64,000 nt of DNA, taken from NCBI RefSeq assembly GCF_029637605.1, contig NZ_CP121261.1, positions 5,580,001 through 5,644,000 of the forward strand, in the 5' to 3' direction. The notes beneath the pieces are model-generated. The model was given only the letters and a program-made list of their open reading frames with translations. It was not told the DNA's origin and did not search any database. The stretch comes from Achromobacter spanius. Lineage in GTDB: Bacteria > Pseudomonadota > Gammaproteobacteria > Burkholderiales > Burkholderiaceae_B. Shown here one piece after another: positions 33,599-41,795 of this stretch (positions within the stretch are counted from its first letter, which is position 1; every line of letters starts with the position of its first letter). A program made the translations under genes and the position numbers.

Positions 33599-33957
33599 TT
33601 GTCGACTTGCCCTGGCCGCCCAAGGAACTGAGCCCCAACCACCGCGGGCACTGGGCGCCAGTATCTAAGGCGAAGAGCGGCTATCGAACGGCTGCCAGGC
33701 TTCTTGCGCGGTCCGCCCTATCCAAGGCTGACGGTTTTAGCCAATTCAAAGCCGTCCGGCTGGCATATGAGTTCTTCCCGCCCCAGGCGCGCGCCTACGA
33801 CCGCGACAACTTGGCGGCCCGCATGAAGGCAGCGACCGATGGCATTGCTGACGCTATCGGGATGAATGACCGTGGGTTCCATTTCGCGCCCGCCGAAATT
33901 CGAGAAAAAGTGAAGGGCGGAATGGTCCGGGTAACTATCGAACAGGTGACGCCATGA
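33592..33957 (+). CDS. RusA-like Holliday junction resolvase
   Basis: A 121-residue RusA-family nuclease: DLPWPPKELSPNHRGHW at the N terminus and the catalytic acidic cluster DRDNLAARMKAATDGIADAIG. It cleaves branched DNA in phage recombination and packaging. Confidence 0.92.
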   Translation: MVIVDLPWPPKELSPNHRGHWAPVSKAKSGYRTAARLLARSALSKADGFSQFKAVRLAYEFFPPQARAYDRDNLAARMKAATDGIADAIGMNDRGFHFAPAEIREKVKGGMVRVTIEQVTP

Positions 33958-34094
33958 CGATCATCGAGAAGCCCCGCGCCCGGCAGGAGGGTGATATGTG
34001 GCTGGTGTGGTGCGCAGCGGTGGGCCCCAGCCCGCGCGCAACGTTCGAGTCCGCCTATTTGGCATGGGCTCGCCGGCGTGGGTGGCTGGTATGA
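33954..34094 (+). CDS. Small hypothetical phage protein
   Basis: A 46-residue Trp-rich protein (MTIIEKPRARQEGDMWLVW ... WARRRGWLV) coupled by ATGA at both ends. Such tiny proteins between RusA and the late regulator are common in phages; role unknown. Confidence 0.55.
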   Translation: MTIIEKPRARQEGDMWLVWCAAVGPSPRATFESAYLAWARRRGWLV

Positions 34095-34297
34095 CGGCCG
34101 ATCTGCAACGGTGGGAGCTGCGCGACCCGATGCTGGTGGTGATGAGCCGTCAGCAGGCCGCTCTGAAACGATCATGCGAGGGCTGCGCGCATGCCAAGAC
34201 CATCGAAACGCCCTTCATCGGTGACACGATCACGCGCTGCCTGAAGGGCAAGCCCTATGGGAAGAAGTGCAGCCGGTACGAGGTGGCCAATGGATAA
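34091..34297 (+). CDS. Small Cys-containing phage protein
   Basis: A 68-residue protein with CEGCAHAKTI and later cysteines (RCLKGK, KKCSRYE), a likely single zinc site. Start at 34091 overlaps the previous stop; stop overlaps the next start by 8 bases. Function unknown. Confidence 0.6.
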   Translation: MTADLQRWELRDPMLVVMSRQQAALKRSCEGCAHAKTIETPFIGDTITRCLKGKPYGKKCSRYEVANG

Positions 34298-34682
34298 CAG
34301 TCTGCCGCGGTGGGTGGAGGACGAGATCCACAACTGGGCACGCGCGCAATGGGAAGGGGAGTGGCCCGGCCCTGGTCGACCGGTGCACGACGAGCCGGCC
34401 GTCTGCGCCTTCCCCGCTGAGCCAGGCCACGAGGATGACGATGAGCCCCCGCGCATCCCCGTGAACCACGACCGCGCGCGCAAGGTGAACCGGCTCTATG
34501 AGGCGTTGCCCTTGGCGGAACAGCGCGTGATCCAGGCCGAGTACACGCGCCGCAATGAGTATGGCGACCTGCCGGCGCACCTTCGCAAGGACAAGGCGTG
34601 TCGTGTGATCGGGATTCCGCTGCCGTACTACAAGGTGGCGCTGGGCAGTTTCAAGCAGCAGGTTTGGAGGATGTTCGAATGA
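34290..34682 (+). CDS. Possible antiterminator/late regulator (sigma-region-4-like)
   Basis: A 130-residue protein. The C-terminal half (ALPLAEQRVIQAEYTRRNEYGD ... CRVIGIPLPYYKVALGSFKQQVW) resembles helix-turn-helix segments of sigma region 4 and of phage Q/DUF1133-type late regulators. Position between RusA and the structural genes is where lambdoid Q-type regulators lie. Assigned by position and weak motif only. Confidence 0.5.
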   Translation: MDNSLPRWVEDEIHNWARAQWEGEWPGPGRPVHDEPAVCAFPAEPGHEDDDEPPRIPVNHDRARKVNRLYEALPLAEQRVIQAEYTRRNEYGDLPAHLRKDKACRVIGIPLPYYKVALGSFKQQVWRMFE

Positions 34683-34975
34683 AGTACGCACACGAAGTTA
34701 TCGACCTGCTGGGCGCTTTCCCCGGGCGCCGGTTCAAGATGAGGCAGATCATCAACCACGTGGCGCCTAGAGCGGACCAGCGACAGCGCGCCGTGGTGCG
34801 TACTGGCGTGTGGCGCGTCCTGGTTGCCCTGGAGGAATCCGGGCAGATAGCCAGCACCCGCGACGAGTCGGAGAGCCGCATCCATGTTGAGTACTGGTGG
34901 GAAACCATAACATCGGCTTCTGGAAAAGCATTTCAGAAACCATCACAATACGTGCGGGAAGTTGCGCCTTTATGA
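34679..34975 (+). CDS. Winged-helix-like hypothetical protein
   Basis: A 98-residue protein (MKYAHEVIDLLGAFPGRRFKMRQIINHV ... GVWRVLVALEESGQIASTR) that reads like a small winged helix. ATGA coupling to the preceding gene. Its stop codon lies in the left arm of a long stem-loop (34952-35013). Confidence 0.6.
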   Translation: MKYAHEVIDLLGAFPGRRFKMRQIINHVAPRADQRQRAVVRTGVWRVLVALEESGQIASTRDESESRIHVEYWWETITSASGKAFQKPSQYVREVAPL

Positions 34976-35013
34976 AGCTGATTCCTTTTGCTTCATAAAG
35001 GGAGCTTCCGCAC
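34952..35013 (+). terminator. Long stem-loop at the end of the early right operon
   Basis: Inner perfect 12-pair arms (34967-34978 / 34990-35001) and outer 9-pair arms (about 34952-34961 / 35005-35013) with a bulge. No T run follows, so it may be an RNA processing or Rho-linked element, not a simple terminator. It separates the rightward genes from convergent gene 35040-35507. Confidence 0.5.
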
Positions 35014-35039
35014 ATCGCTGCGCCGAACAACGAATGGTT

Positions 35040-35507
35040 CTATTCGTTCACAACGATAATCTGCACAGAATTCGGGTCAATCCCTCCATGTTTCAAACGG
35101 GAGTCGATATCTTCGCCATCACCCGGATGGGCGTCGACCAGCGGCAGCCGATGGAGACTTGCTAGGGCGCGTTTGGCTTCAAGCAAAGTGGGCAAGTCGC
35201 GTGTCCAGCGTTCTGTTCTGGAACTGGCGTCTGGCCCCGTGTACTGAATCAGGATGGGCGGTGTTTTTTGGAAGGAAATTTCTCCCAGCCTGATTCCGCG
35301 AGCATTGCCCGCCAAGTCATAAACGTGGGCGACGAGTCCGACAGGCTCGGTCGCGATCAATACGTGGGACAACTCCAGACCAGTAGACTTGAACAACTTC
35401 TCGCTGCTGGCTTTAGTGAGCCGATAAATGGCCTCACCAATAGGTCGTGTTTCCACTGTGATTATGGCGTCGTTATAGTCCGCCAGGAATATCCAAGAAT
35501 TCGCCAT
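35040..35507 (-). CDS. Unknown cargo protein, opposite strand
   Basis: A 155-residue protein (MANSWIFLADYNDAIITVETRPIGEAIYRLT; GDGEDIDSRLKHGGIDPNSVQIIVVNE). No motif recognised. It lies against the phage transcription direction, between early and late genes, and looks more AT-rich than neighbours, all signs of a lysogen-expressed cargo gene. It may form a unit with 35591-35899. Confidence 0.55.
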   Translation of the reverse strand: MANSWIFLADYNDAIITVETRPIGEAIYRLTKASSEKLFKSTGLELSHVLIATEPVGLVAHVYDLAGNARGIRLGEISFQKTPPILIQYTGPDASSRTERWTRDLPTLLEAKRALASLHRLPLVDAHPGDGEDIDSRLKHGGIDPNSVQIIVVNE

Positions 35508-35590
35508 TTTTTCTCATGGTTGAAAGGGCGGGGCGTATAAGGATTCCCCAGCCCAATTATTTGGCGCTGCGAAGCTGCCAGGTCTGCTAG

Positions 35591-35899
35591 TCAATCGTCT
35601 TTTGCGTTAGCGCCAGCAATATATGAGCAGTGTTCGCAGTAGCCGCTAACGTCTTCAATATCCTCAACGGTCACGATCGCGTCGCGAAGTGATTCATACG
35701 ACGCATTGTTCGGACAATCTGAGCTGGCGCACGCTTGATCCACAAATCGGCTTACCTCATCGTTGTATACGAAGAGTTGCTTGGGGGACAGTTTTTGGGT
35801 CCCGCCGTCCGCAGCAACTTTTGCTGCAATTCCAGCTGCTGTGTCGGACAGTTCACCTCGGTCGATCAAAGCTTTCAGGCATTCAGCTAAACACGTCAC
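35591..35899 (-). CDS. Unknown cargo protein, opposite strand, Cys-rich
   Basis: A 102-residue protein (MTCLAECLKALIDRGELSD; ACASSDCPNN; GYCEHCSYIAG) with CEHC and other Cys suggesting a zinc site. GTG start at 35899 with AAGGAG. It is 83 bases upstream of 35040-35507 on the same strand. Defence, exclusion or toxin-type roles are possible but unsupported. Confidence 0.55.
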   Translation of the reverse strand: MTCLAECLKALIDRGELSDTAAGIAAKVAADGGTQKLSPKQLFVYNDEVSRFVDQACASSDCPNNASYESLRDAIVTVEDIEDVSGYCEHCSYIAGANAKDD

Positions 35900-36063
35900 A
35901 CTTGGCTCCTTTGCAAGATGCAGTTTCAGGCGGGTAGGCCCGAAGTTAGTAAGGCAATAGATCGTAGAATTTCAAAATGTATCATTTTCTCACTGTCGAG
36001 TGTGGCTCTTCGCAGCAGTCTTGGCGAAAAGGCGCGATATATCAAAAGTAGATAGGAATAGAA

Positions 36064-36363
36064 ATGGCAGGCAAACCCAAGGGGCTGCCCAAGACGGGTG
36101 GGCGCTCGAAGGGCACTCCGAACCGGGCCACAGCCGATATTAAGGCGCTGGCTCAACTACATGCCATAGAAGCGGTTGCCACTCTGGCCGAGATCATGAA
36201 GGACGTCGGACATCCCCCCGCCGCACGCGTTGCAGCAGCGAAGGAGTTGATTGATCGCGGTTTCGGTAAAGCCACGCAGCCTATTGCCGGTGACCCGGGC
36301 CTACCGCCTGTGGCTCTGATGCCCACGACGATCCAATTGGTTGCCCCAGGTGACGACGGCTGA
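36064..36363 (+). CDS. Terminase small subunit
   Basis: A 99-residue protein with a basic N terminus (MAGKPKGLPKTGGRSKGTPNRAT) and a helical region (ARVAAAKELIDRGFGKATQ), typical of short terminase small subunits. It overlaps the large subunit gene and starts the late operon. It recognises the packaging site. Confidence 0.8.
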   Translation: MAGKPKGLPKTGGRSKGTPNRATADIKALAQLHAIEAVATLAEIMKDVGHPPAARVAAAKELIDRGFGKATQPIAGDPGLPPVALMPTTIQLVAPGDDG

Positions 36364-37597
36364 GATCCAACTTCCGCCGAAGCTGATACCTGTATTCAGT
36401 GGGCAGGCACGATACAGGGGTGCGCATGGCGGGCGGGGATCGGGGAAGACTCGCTCGTTCGCGTTGATGACTGCTGTACGTGCGTATATTTTCGCGGAGG
36501 CCGGCGCGTCTGGCGTTATCTTGTGCGGCCGCGAGTTCATGAATAGCCTGGAAGATTCCTCTATGGAGGAGGTCAAACAGGCGATTCGATCCGTGCCCTG
36601 GCTTGATGCCTACTTCGAGATTGGTGAGAAGTACGTACGGACCAAGAACCGCCGCGTTTCATACGTCTTCGCCGGTCTTCGTCACAACGTGGACAGCATT
36701 AAATCCAAGGCGCGCATCCTTATAGCCTGGGTGGATGAGGCCGAAAGCGTCAGCAAGATCGCCTGGCAGAAGCTGGCCCCCACCGTCCGCGAATCTGGCT
36801 CCGAAATCTGGATCACCTGGAACCCGGAGAAGGACGGCAGCCCCACGGATGAGCGGTTTCGCAAGAATCCGCCGACCGGCGCCAAGATTGTCGAGCTCAA
36901 TTACACGGACAACCCATGGTTCCCTGCTGAACTTGAGCAGGAACGGCTGGATGACCGCGATCGGCTGGATGACCAGACATATGCCTGGATTTGGGACGGC
37001 GCGTATCGCGAGAACAGTGAAGCGCAGATCCTGGCAGGTAAGTACCGGGTCGCGGAATTTGAGTTCGACCAGTTCGATGGGCCGTATTTCGGCGTTGATT
37101 GGGGATTCTCTCAGGACCCGACAGCCGGCGTGCGGTGCGGCATTCATGACCAAAGGCTTTATATCGAGTACGAGGCCGGCAAGGTTGGCCTGGAAAACGA
37201 CGACATTGCCAAGTTCATGATCGAACGTCTGCCGGGCGTCGAGCGCCACACGGTGCGCGCTGACTCAGCCAGGCCGGAGACGATCAGCCACGTAAAGAGC
37301 AACGGCAACGGCACGCGCCTGGCGCTGCCTAGAATCGTTGGCGTGGAGAAGTGGAAGGGCAGCGTTGAGGACGGCATCAGCCATCTTCGCAGCTACAAGG
37401 AAATCATCATCCATCCTCGCTGCGTCAAGACGCTGCACGAGGCCCGGACCTACAGCTACAAGGTGGACCGCCTGACTGGCGATGTTCTCACCGAGATCGT
37501 AGACAAAAACAATCACTACATAGACGCGACACGTTATGCGCTGGGGCCGCTGATCAAGCGCCGCGGCGCCGTCGGCATGCTTCTCCCAGGACGGTAA
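36341..37597 (+). CDS. Terminase large subunit, PBSX-like
   Basis: A 418-residue packaging motor: Walker A GGRGSGKTR, Walker B ILIAWVDEAE, and the nuclease domain with FGVDWGFSQDPTAG and HYIDATRYAL. It cuts and pumps phage DNA into proheads. The start is uncertain: TTG 36341 or GTG 36350; both overlap the small subunit gene. Confidence 0.93.
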   Translation: MPQVTTAEIQLPPKLIPVFSGQARYRGAHGGRGSGKTRSFALMTAVRAYIFAEAGASGVILCGREFMNSLEDSSMEEVKQAIRSVPWLDAYFEIGEKYVRTKNRRVSYVFAGLRHNVDSIKSKARILIAWVDEAESVSKIAWQKLAPTVRESGSEIWITWNPEKDGSPTDERFRKNPPTGAKIVELNYTDNPWFPAELEQERLDDRDRLDDQTYAWIWDGAYRENSEAQILAGKYRVAEFEFDQFDGPYFGVDWGFSQDPTAGVRCGIHDQRLYIEYEAGKVGLENDDIAKFMIERLPGVERHTVRADSARPETISHVKSNGNGTRLALPRIVGVEKWKGSVEDGISHLRSYKEIIIHPRCVKTLHEARTYSYKVDRLTGDVLTEIVDKNNHYIDATRYALGPLIKRRGAVGMLLPGR

Positions 37598-37795
37598 ATG
37601 GCAATTTTCAAGGTCACGCAGCGCGACAGTGGCAAGTCCATGGTCGTGCGGGCGAAGTGCGTCTCGTGCGCGCGCACCGTGGCTGTCGAGAATGCCGGGG
37701 CCGAGGGTACAGCCGTCTGGCGTGATCCGGATCAATCCAGCGTTGAACTGGTGCGCCACGACGACAGGCCCGGCCTGATTCTCAAATCGGAATGA
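37598..37795 (+). CDS. Small head-region protein with CxxC
   Basis: A 65-residue protein (MAIFKVTQRDSGKSMVVRAKCVSCARTVAVENAG). The CVSC pair could bind zinc. It starts right after the terminase stop and is coupled to the portal gene by ATGA. Function unknown. Confidence 0.65.
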   Translation: MAIFKVTQRDSGKSMVVRAKCVSCARTVAVENAGAEGTAVWRDPDQSSVELVRHDDRPGLILKSE

Positions 37796-39165
37796 GCATG
37801 TCAGACACGAACAACAGCGACCAGCTTCAGTTGGCGGTGAATGCCGCACTGAGCCATGCGCAGATCGCCCGCGCCCGTATGGGCCTGCTGGGCGGCCAGG
37901 GGATCGACAACAAGCGGCCCCAGGCCTGGTGCGAGTACGGTTTCCCCGAAGAGATCGGGTTTGCCGACTTCTACGCGCTGTATCGCCGTGGCGGCATCGC
38001 TCACGGCGCCATAGGAAAGATCACGTCCGCGTGCTGGAAGACGAATCCTTGGGTGATCGAGGGCGACGACCAGGACAACGCGACCGATGAGACCGCTTGG
38101 GAGCGCGGCAACAAGCAGGTGTTCACGCCGAAGTTCTGGCGCTCGGTGGCCGAGGCCGACAAACGCCGTCTGGTGGGTCGTTACTCGGGCCTGTTGCTGC
38201 AAGTGCGCGACAGCGGCCGCTGGGATGAGCCCATCAAGCGCAAAGGCTCGCAACTGGTCAAGATGATCCCGACCTGGGCGGGTAGCCTCAAGCCAGCCGG
38301 GTTCAATACCAACGCCCAGGATGAGGGATACGGCACTGTCACCAAGTGGCAGTACACCGAATACGGAATGGAAGGGAGCGCCGGCCGCAAGGTGGATATT
38401 CACCCAGACCGCGTTTTCATCCTGGGCGATGCCTCATGTGACGCCATCGGCTTCCTGGAACCGGCCTACAACGCCTTCGTCAGCCTGGAAAAGGTTGAAG
38501 GTGGATCGGGCGAATCCTTCCTGAAGAACGCCTCGCGCCAACTGTCGGTCAGCTATGACAAGGACGTGGACCTAGGCAGCATCGCGCAGGCCTATGGCGT
38601 TTCGCTGGACCAGTTGCAGGCGCGCTTCAATGAGGCGGCCCGTGAGGTCAATCGCGGCAACGACGCTTTGCTGGTTACGCAGGGCGCCACGGTCAACCCG
38701 CTGGTTACCGCCGTTGCCGACCCTGGCCCGACCTACAACGTCAATCTCCAAACCGCCGGCGCCGCGCTGGATATCCCCAGCAAGATCCTGGTCGGGATGC
38801 AGACCGGCGAGCGCGCCAGTTCGGAAGACCAGAAGTACTTCAATGCACGCTGTCAGTCTCGGCGCGCCGACCTGGGTATGGAAATCCACGACCTGGTGGA
38901 GCATCTGACGCGCATCGGCGTGGTCAAGCAAATCGCCGAATACACGGTGATGTGGGACGACCTGACCGAAGCCACGCAGGCCGACAAGCTGGGCAACGCC
39001 AAGCTGATGAGCGAGATCAACCAGACCGCCCAAAGCTCAGGCGCAGAGGTGTTCACCACGGACGAAATCCGCGAGGCGGCAGGATACGACGCCAGCGACG
39101 ACACCGAGCCATTGCCCGACGAAGACGAGGACGACGATGGCCCGATCACCGATCCTGCCGAGTAA
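37792..39165 (+). CDS. Portal protein (DUF1073 type)
   Basis: A 457-residue portal protein: ALYRRGGIAHGAIGKITSACWKTNPWV, the core HPDRVFILGD, and the C-terminal GMQTGERASSEDQKYFNARC. The portal ring sits at the capsid vertex. This family is sometimes labelled anti-CBASS Acb1-like in databases; its size and its place after terminase identify a portal. Confidence 0.9.
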   Translation: MSMSDTNNSDQLQLAVNAALSHAQIARARMGLLGGQGIDNKRPQAWCEYGFPEEIGFADFYALYRRGGIAHGAIGKITSACWKTNPWVIEGDDQDNATDETAWERGNKQVFTPKFWRSVAEADKRRLVGRYSGLLLQVRDSGRWDEPIKRKGSQLVKMIPTWAGSLKPAGFNTNAQDEGYGTVTKWQYTEYGMEGSAGRKVDIHPDRVFILGDASCDAIGFLEPAYNAFVSLEKVEGGSGESFLKNASRQLSVSYDKDVDLGSIAQAYGVSLDQLQARFNEAAREVNRGNDALLVTQGATVNPLVTAVADPGPTYNVNLQTAGAALDIPSKILVGMQTGERASSEDQKYFNARCQSRRADLGMEIHDLVEHLTRIGVVKQIAEYTVMWDDLTEATQADKLGNAKLMSEINQTAQSSGAEVFTTDEIREAAGYDASDDTEPLPDEDEDDDGPITDPAE

Positions 39166-40063
39166 TGCGGCAGACCCGACAGGGGTAGATCGGCTGGAGC
39201 GGGGCGCCATGAAGGACTTTGACCGTCGCATGCGGCGGATTCGAAATGGCTACGTTGAGGCGCTTGGCCGTATTCCAGCCGAGCCGGTCGTGAACAAGAG
39301 CTACACGTTTAGGCTTGATCAGGCGCTGCTGTCGTCGATCTTCGCTGACACGGACCGCCTCGTTGACGAGATCCTGCTGGAAGGCGGGGAGCGCAACCTT
39401 TGGCTGTTTGAGTCGTATGTGGGAGTGGCGTACCAGCGCGGTACAGCGCAGGAGTTCGCCAACCTTGGCCAGCAGTCGCCGGCCTACAAGGCTGGACGTG
39501 ACTCGTTGCAAGCCTTGCTCAGGTCCGAGCCATATCAGGCGCGTCTTTCTCTAGTGCGAGCGCGCCAGTTTGAAGAAATGAAAGGCCTGTCCGGGCAGGT
39601 CAAGGCGGACATGTCTCGCATCCTGTCCGACGGTATCGGCCGGGGCTTGAACCCGCGCGACATCGCCAGGAATTTGACCGAGCAGACGGGCATAGAAGCC
39701 CGCCGCGGTCACCGCATCGCGCGTACCGAGGTGCCCATGGCCCTCCGCCGCGCGCGGTGGGATGAACAGGACCAAGCCCAGGAAGACTACGGCACCCAGG
39801 CGAAGCTGATGCACATGTCCGCGCTCAGCCCAACCACGCGGCGGACGCATGCCCGCCGGCACGCGAAGCTATTCACTAGCGAAGAAACACGCGAGTGGTA
39901 CGCACGCGACGCCAACGCCATCAACTGCAAGTGCAGCCAAGTATCGGTCCTGGTGGACGAGAAGGGCGAGCCCCTTGTGCCTGCGATTGTCGACCGGGCG
40001 CGCAAGAACTACCAGGTGATGAAAGACAAAGGCAACGGCCCCTGGGCCGATGACAAGGAATAG
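39137..40063 (+). CDS. Minor head / head morphogenesis protein (Mu F / SPP1 gp7-like)
   Basis: A 308-residue protein with the domain GLNPRDIARNLTEQTGIEARRGHRIARTEV and HARRHAKLFTSEE...NAINCKCSQV, characteristic of the phage Mu F/gp7 family. A few copies are packaged in the head and can be ejected with DNA. Overlaps the portal gene by 29 bases. Confidence 0.88.
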   Translation: MARSPILPSNAADPTGVDRLERGAMKDFDRRMRRIRNGYVEALGRIPAEPVVNKSYTFRLDQALLSSIFADTDRLVDEILLEGGERNLWLFESYVGVAYQRGTAQEFANLGQQSPAYKAGRDSLQALLRSEPYQARLSLVRARQFEEMKGLSGQVKADMSRILSDGIGRGLNPRDIARNLTEQTGIEARRGHRIARTEVPMALRRARWDEQDQAQEDYGTQAKLMHMSALSPTTRRTHARRHAKLFTSEETREWYARDANAINCKCSQVSVLVDEKGEPLVPAIVDRARKNYQVMKDKGNGPWADDKE

Positions 40064-40065
40064 CC

Positions 40066-41304
40066 ATGCCGATGCAGGTAAACATCCGCACGCAGGTCAA
40101 CAGCAAGTCCATCCGCCGCGAGCAGCACAACGGCCGTGAGCACATCGTAATCCCGAGCTACACGATGCCGTTTGACGTGGTCATGAACGGCGGCCTGTAC
40201 CCGAAGGACCAGATCGTCGCCAACTACAAGAAGCTTGAAGGCACGCTGGCCCCGCTTGGCCACCCGACCGTGAACGGCGCGTTTGTGTCCGCTTTCTCCC
40301 CGGAAGGGATCAACCTGGGGCATATCGGCGCCTGGAACCGCAATACGAAGCTGGTCGGCAACCGCGTCTACACCGAAAAGTGGGTTGACGTGGAGGTCGC
40401 ACAGAACACAGAGGGTGGTCGGCGCGTGATCGAGCGCGTAGAGCAACTTGAGAAGGGAGAGGGCGAGCCGGTGCATACCAGCGTGGCCGTCTTCCTGGAG
40501 CGTGAGCCGGCCGTCAACGCCGACGGCTATGAATGGACCGCCAAGATCCACGGTATCGACCACGACGCCATCCTGCTTGACGAGCCAGGCGCCGCCACCC
40601 CCGAGCAGGGTGTGGGTCTGATGGTCAACGCTGACCAAGCCAAGCCGCTCCATGTGAATGCCGGCGCGCTGGAGGGTGAATCCTTCCGCGAGCGCGAGAA
40701 CCGCATCCAGGCCGCCGCCAAGGCCCGCTTTGCCCCGGGCGCCGAGGATTACGTCTGGGTGGCCGATTTCACCGACACGCAGGCTGTCCTGGTGCGCAAC
40801 GGCGGCGTCGCCGAAGTCTACGGCTATGCCACTGAAGGCGGAAAGATCATCTTCGATGACGTCGGCTCCCCCGTCGTCCGCCAGGAATCCTGGGTCACCA
40901 CCGTGGTGAACAGCGTCAAACGAATTTTCAACCATCAGGCTCGGCCTGATAACACTCTGGAGGGCAATATGCCTCTGACCGCTGAAGAAAAGGCCGAGCT
41001 GACCAACGACATCAGCAAAGCCTTCGCCGCCAACCTGGCGGAACAACTCAAGCCGTTGACGGACAAGATCCAAGGCTTGGAGACCAACCACAAGGCGTTG
41101 TCCGACTCCTTGACCGCCAACGCCAAGGCCGAAGAGGCAGAAAAGCGCAAGGCCGTGGCCGCCGTGCATGGTGACATCGTCGCCAATGCGCTGTCGGGCG
41201 AGCCCTTGGACGCGATGTTCAAGGCGCTGGGCACCGCGGCGCCGATCATCAACGGCCAGGTTGCCGATTCCGGCAAGCCGCGCTTTGACGAAGTCCCGGA
41301 ATAA
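40066..41304 (+). CDS. DUF2213 prohead protease fused to scaffold
   Basis: A 412-residue protein. The N-terminal part (about 1-190) is the DUF2213 protease-like domain (YTMPFDVVMNGGLYPKDQI; GHPTVNGAFVSA; HTSVAVFLE). The middle links to a helical C-terminal scaffold region (PLTAEEKAELTNDISKAFAANLAEQLKPL). A strong internal ribosome site and in-frame ATG at 40969 suggest the scaffold is also made alone. Confidence 0.88.
   Translation: MPMQVNIRTQVNSKSIRREQHNGREHIVIPSYTMPFDVVMNGGLYPKDQIVANYKKLEGTLAPLGHPTVNGAFVSAFSPEGINLGHIGAWNRNTKLVGNRVYTEKWVDVEVAQNTEGGRRVIERVEQLEKGEGEPVHTSVAVFLEREPAVNADGYEWTAKIHGIDHDAILLDEPGAATPEQGVGLMVNADQAKPLHVNAGALEGESFRERENRIQAAAKARFAPGAEDYVWVADFTDTQAVLVRNGGVAEVYGYATEGGKIIFDDVGSPVVRQESWVTTVVNSVKRIFNHQARPDNTLEGNMPLTAEEKAELTNDISKAFAANLAEQLKPLTDKIQGLETNHKALSDSLTANAKAEEAEKRKAVAAVHGDIVANALSGEPLDAMFKALGTAAPIINGQVADSGKPRFDEVPE
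40969..41304 (+). CDS. Internal in-frame scaffold product of the protease gene
   Basis: ATG 40969 (codon 302 of the protease gene) follows CTGGAGGG at 5-6 bases, with a small hairpin ATCAGGC/GCCTGAT at 40934-40950 just upstream. The 111-residue product is the helical scaffold region. This is the arrangement of lambda C and Nu3. Separate translation is inferred, not proven. Confidence 0.6.
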   Translation: MPLTAEEKAELTNDISKAFAANLAEQLKPLTDKIQGLETNHKALSDSLTANAKAEEAEKRKAVAAVHGDIVANALSGEPLDAMFKALGTAAPIINGQVADSGKPRFDEVPE

Positions 41305-41316
41305 GGAGCCCAGATC

Positions 41317-41784
41317 ATGGCTGTGAAATGGAACAAGATTTACCGTGGCGGCGTTCATCGCACCACGCCCGAAACGCGCGAAGTGAACGCGCCGACCACG
41401 GGAACCTTTCTGCCTGGTACGGCGGTCACCATCACCTCTGCTGCGGGCGACATGACCGTCCAGAAGGGGATCACTGGTGAGCGGGACTTCTGGTACTTGA
41501 TCGGCGAGCAGTTGCACGGCTCCGTCGATGACAACCAGGTCGGCGGCGGCTCGTCCATGCGCCTGTACACCCCGCGCTCGGCCGATCTGATGGCTGGCCG
41601 CTTGGTGGCCGGCGTCGCGATTGTCGATGATGTGCCCCTGACGATCAACGTCGATGGCCGCTTCGCTCTGGCCGTCACTGATGACCCGATCCATGCGTAC
41701 ATCGACGATCCGGCCAATGCCTTCCCCGGCACGACCCCGACCACGTCGACGCTGGACCAGTTGGTCCCGATCAAGATCCGCTAA
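41317..41784 (+). CDS. Head decoration-like protein
   Basis: A 155-residue beta-rich protein (KWNKIYRGGVHRTTPETREVNAPTTGTFLPGTAVTITS) between scaffold and major capsid genes, where decoration or stabilising proteins are encoded. AAGGAG precedes the ATG. Identity inferred from position and composition. Confidence 0.65.
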   Translation: MAVKWNKIYRGGVHRTTPETREVNAPTTGTFLPGTAVTITSAAGDMTVQKGITGERDFWYLIGEQLHGSVDDNQVGGGSSMRLYTPRSADLMAGRLVAGVAIVDDVPLTINVDGRFALAVTDDPIHAYIDDPANAFPGTTPTTSTLDQLVPIKIR

Positions 41785-41795
41785 GGAGGCCGAAA

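Noticed and set aside
37792..39165. Possible anti-CBASS Acb1-like protein
   Set aside because: The DUF1073 family is sometimes labelled this way, but a 457-residue protein directly after terminase and before the minor head gene is a portal.
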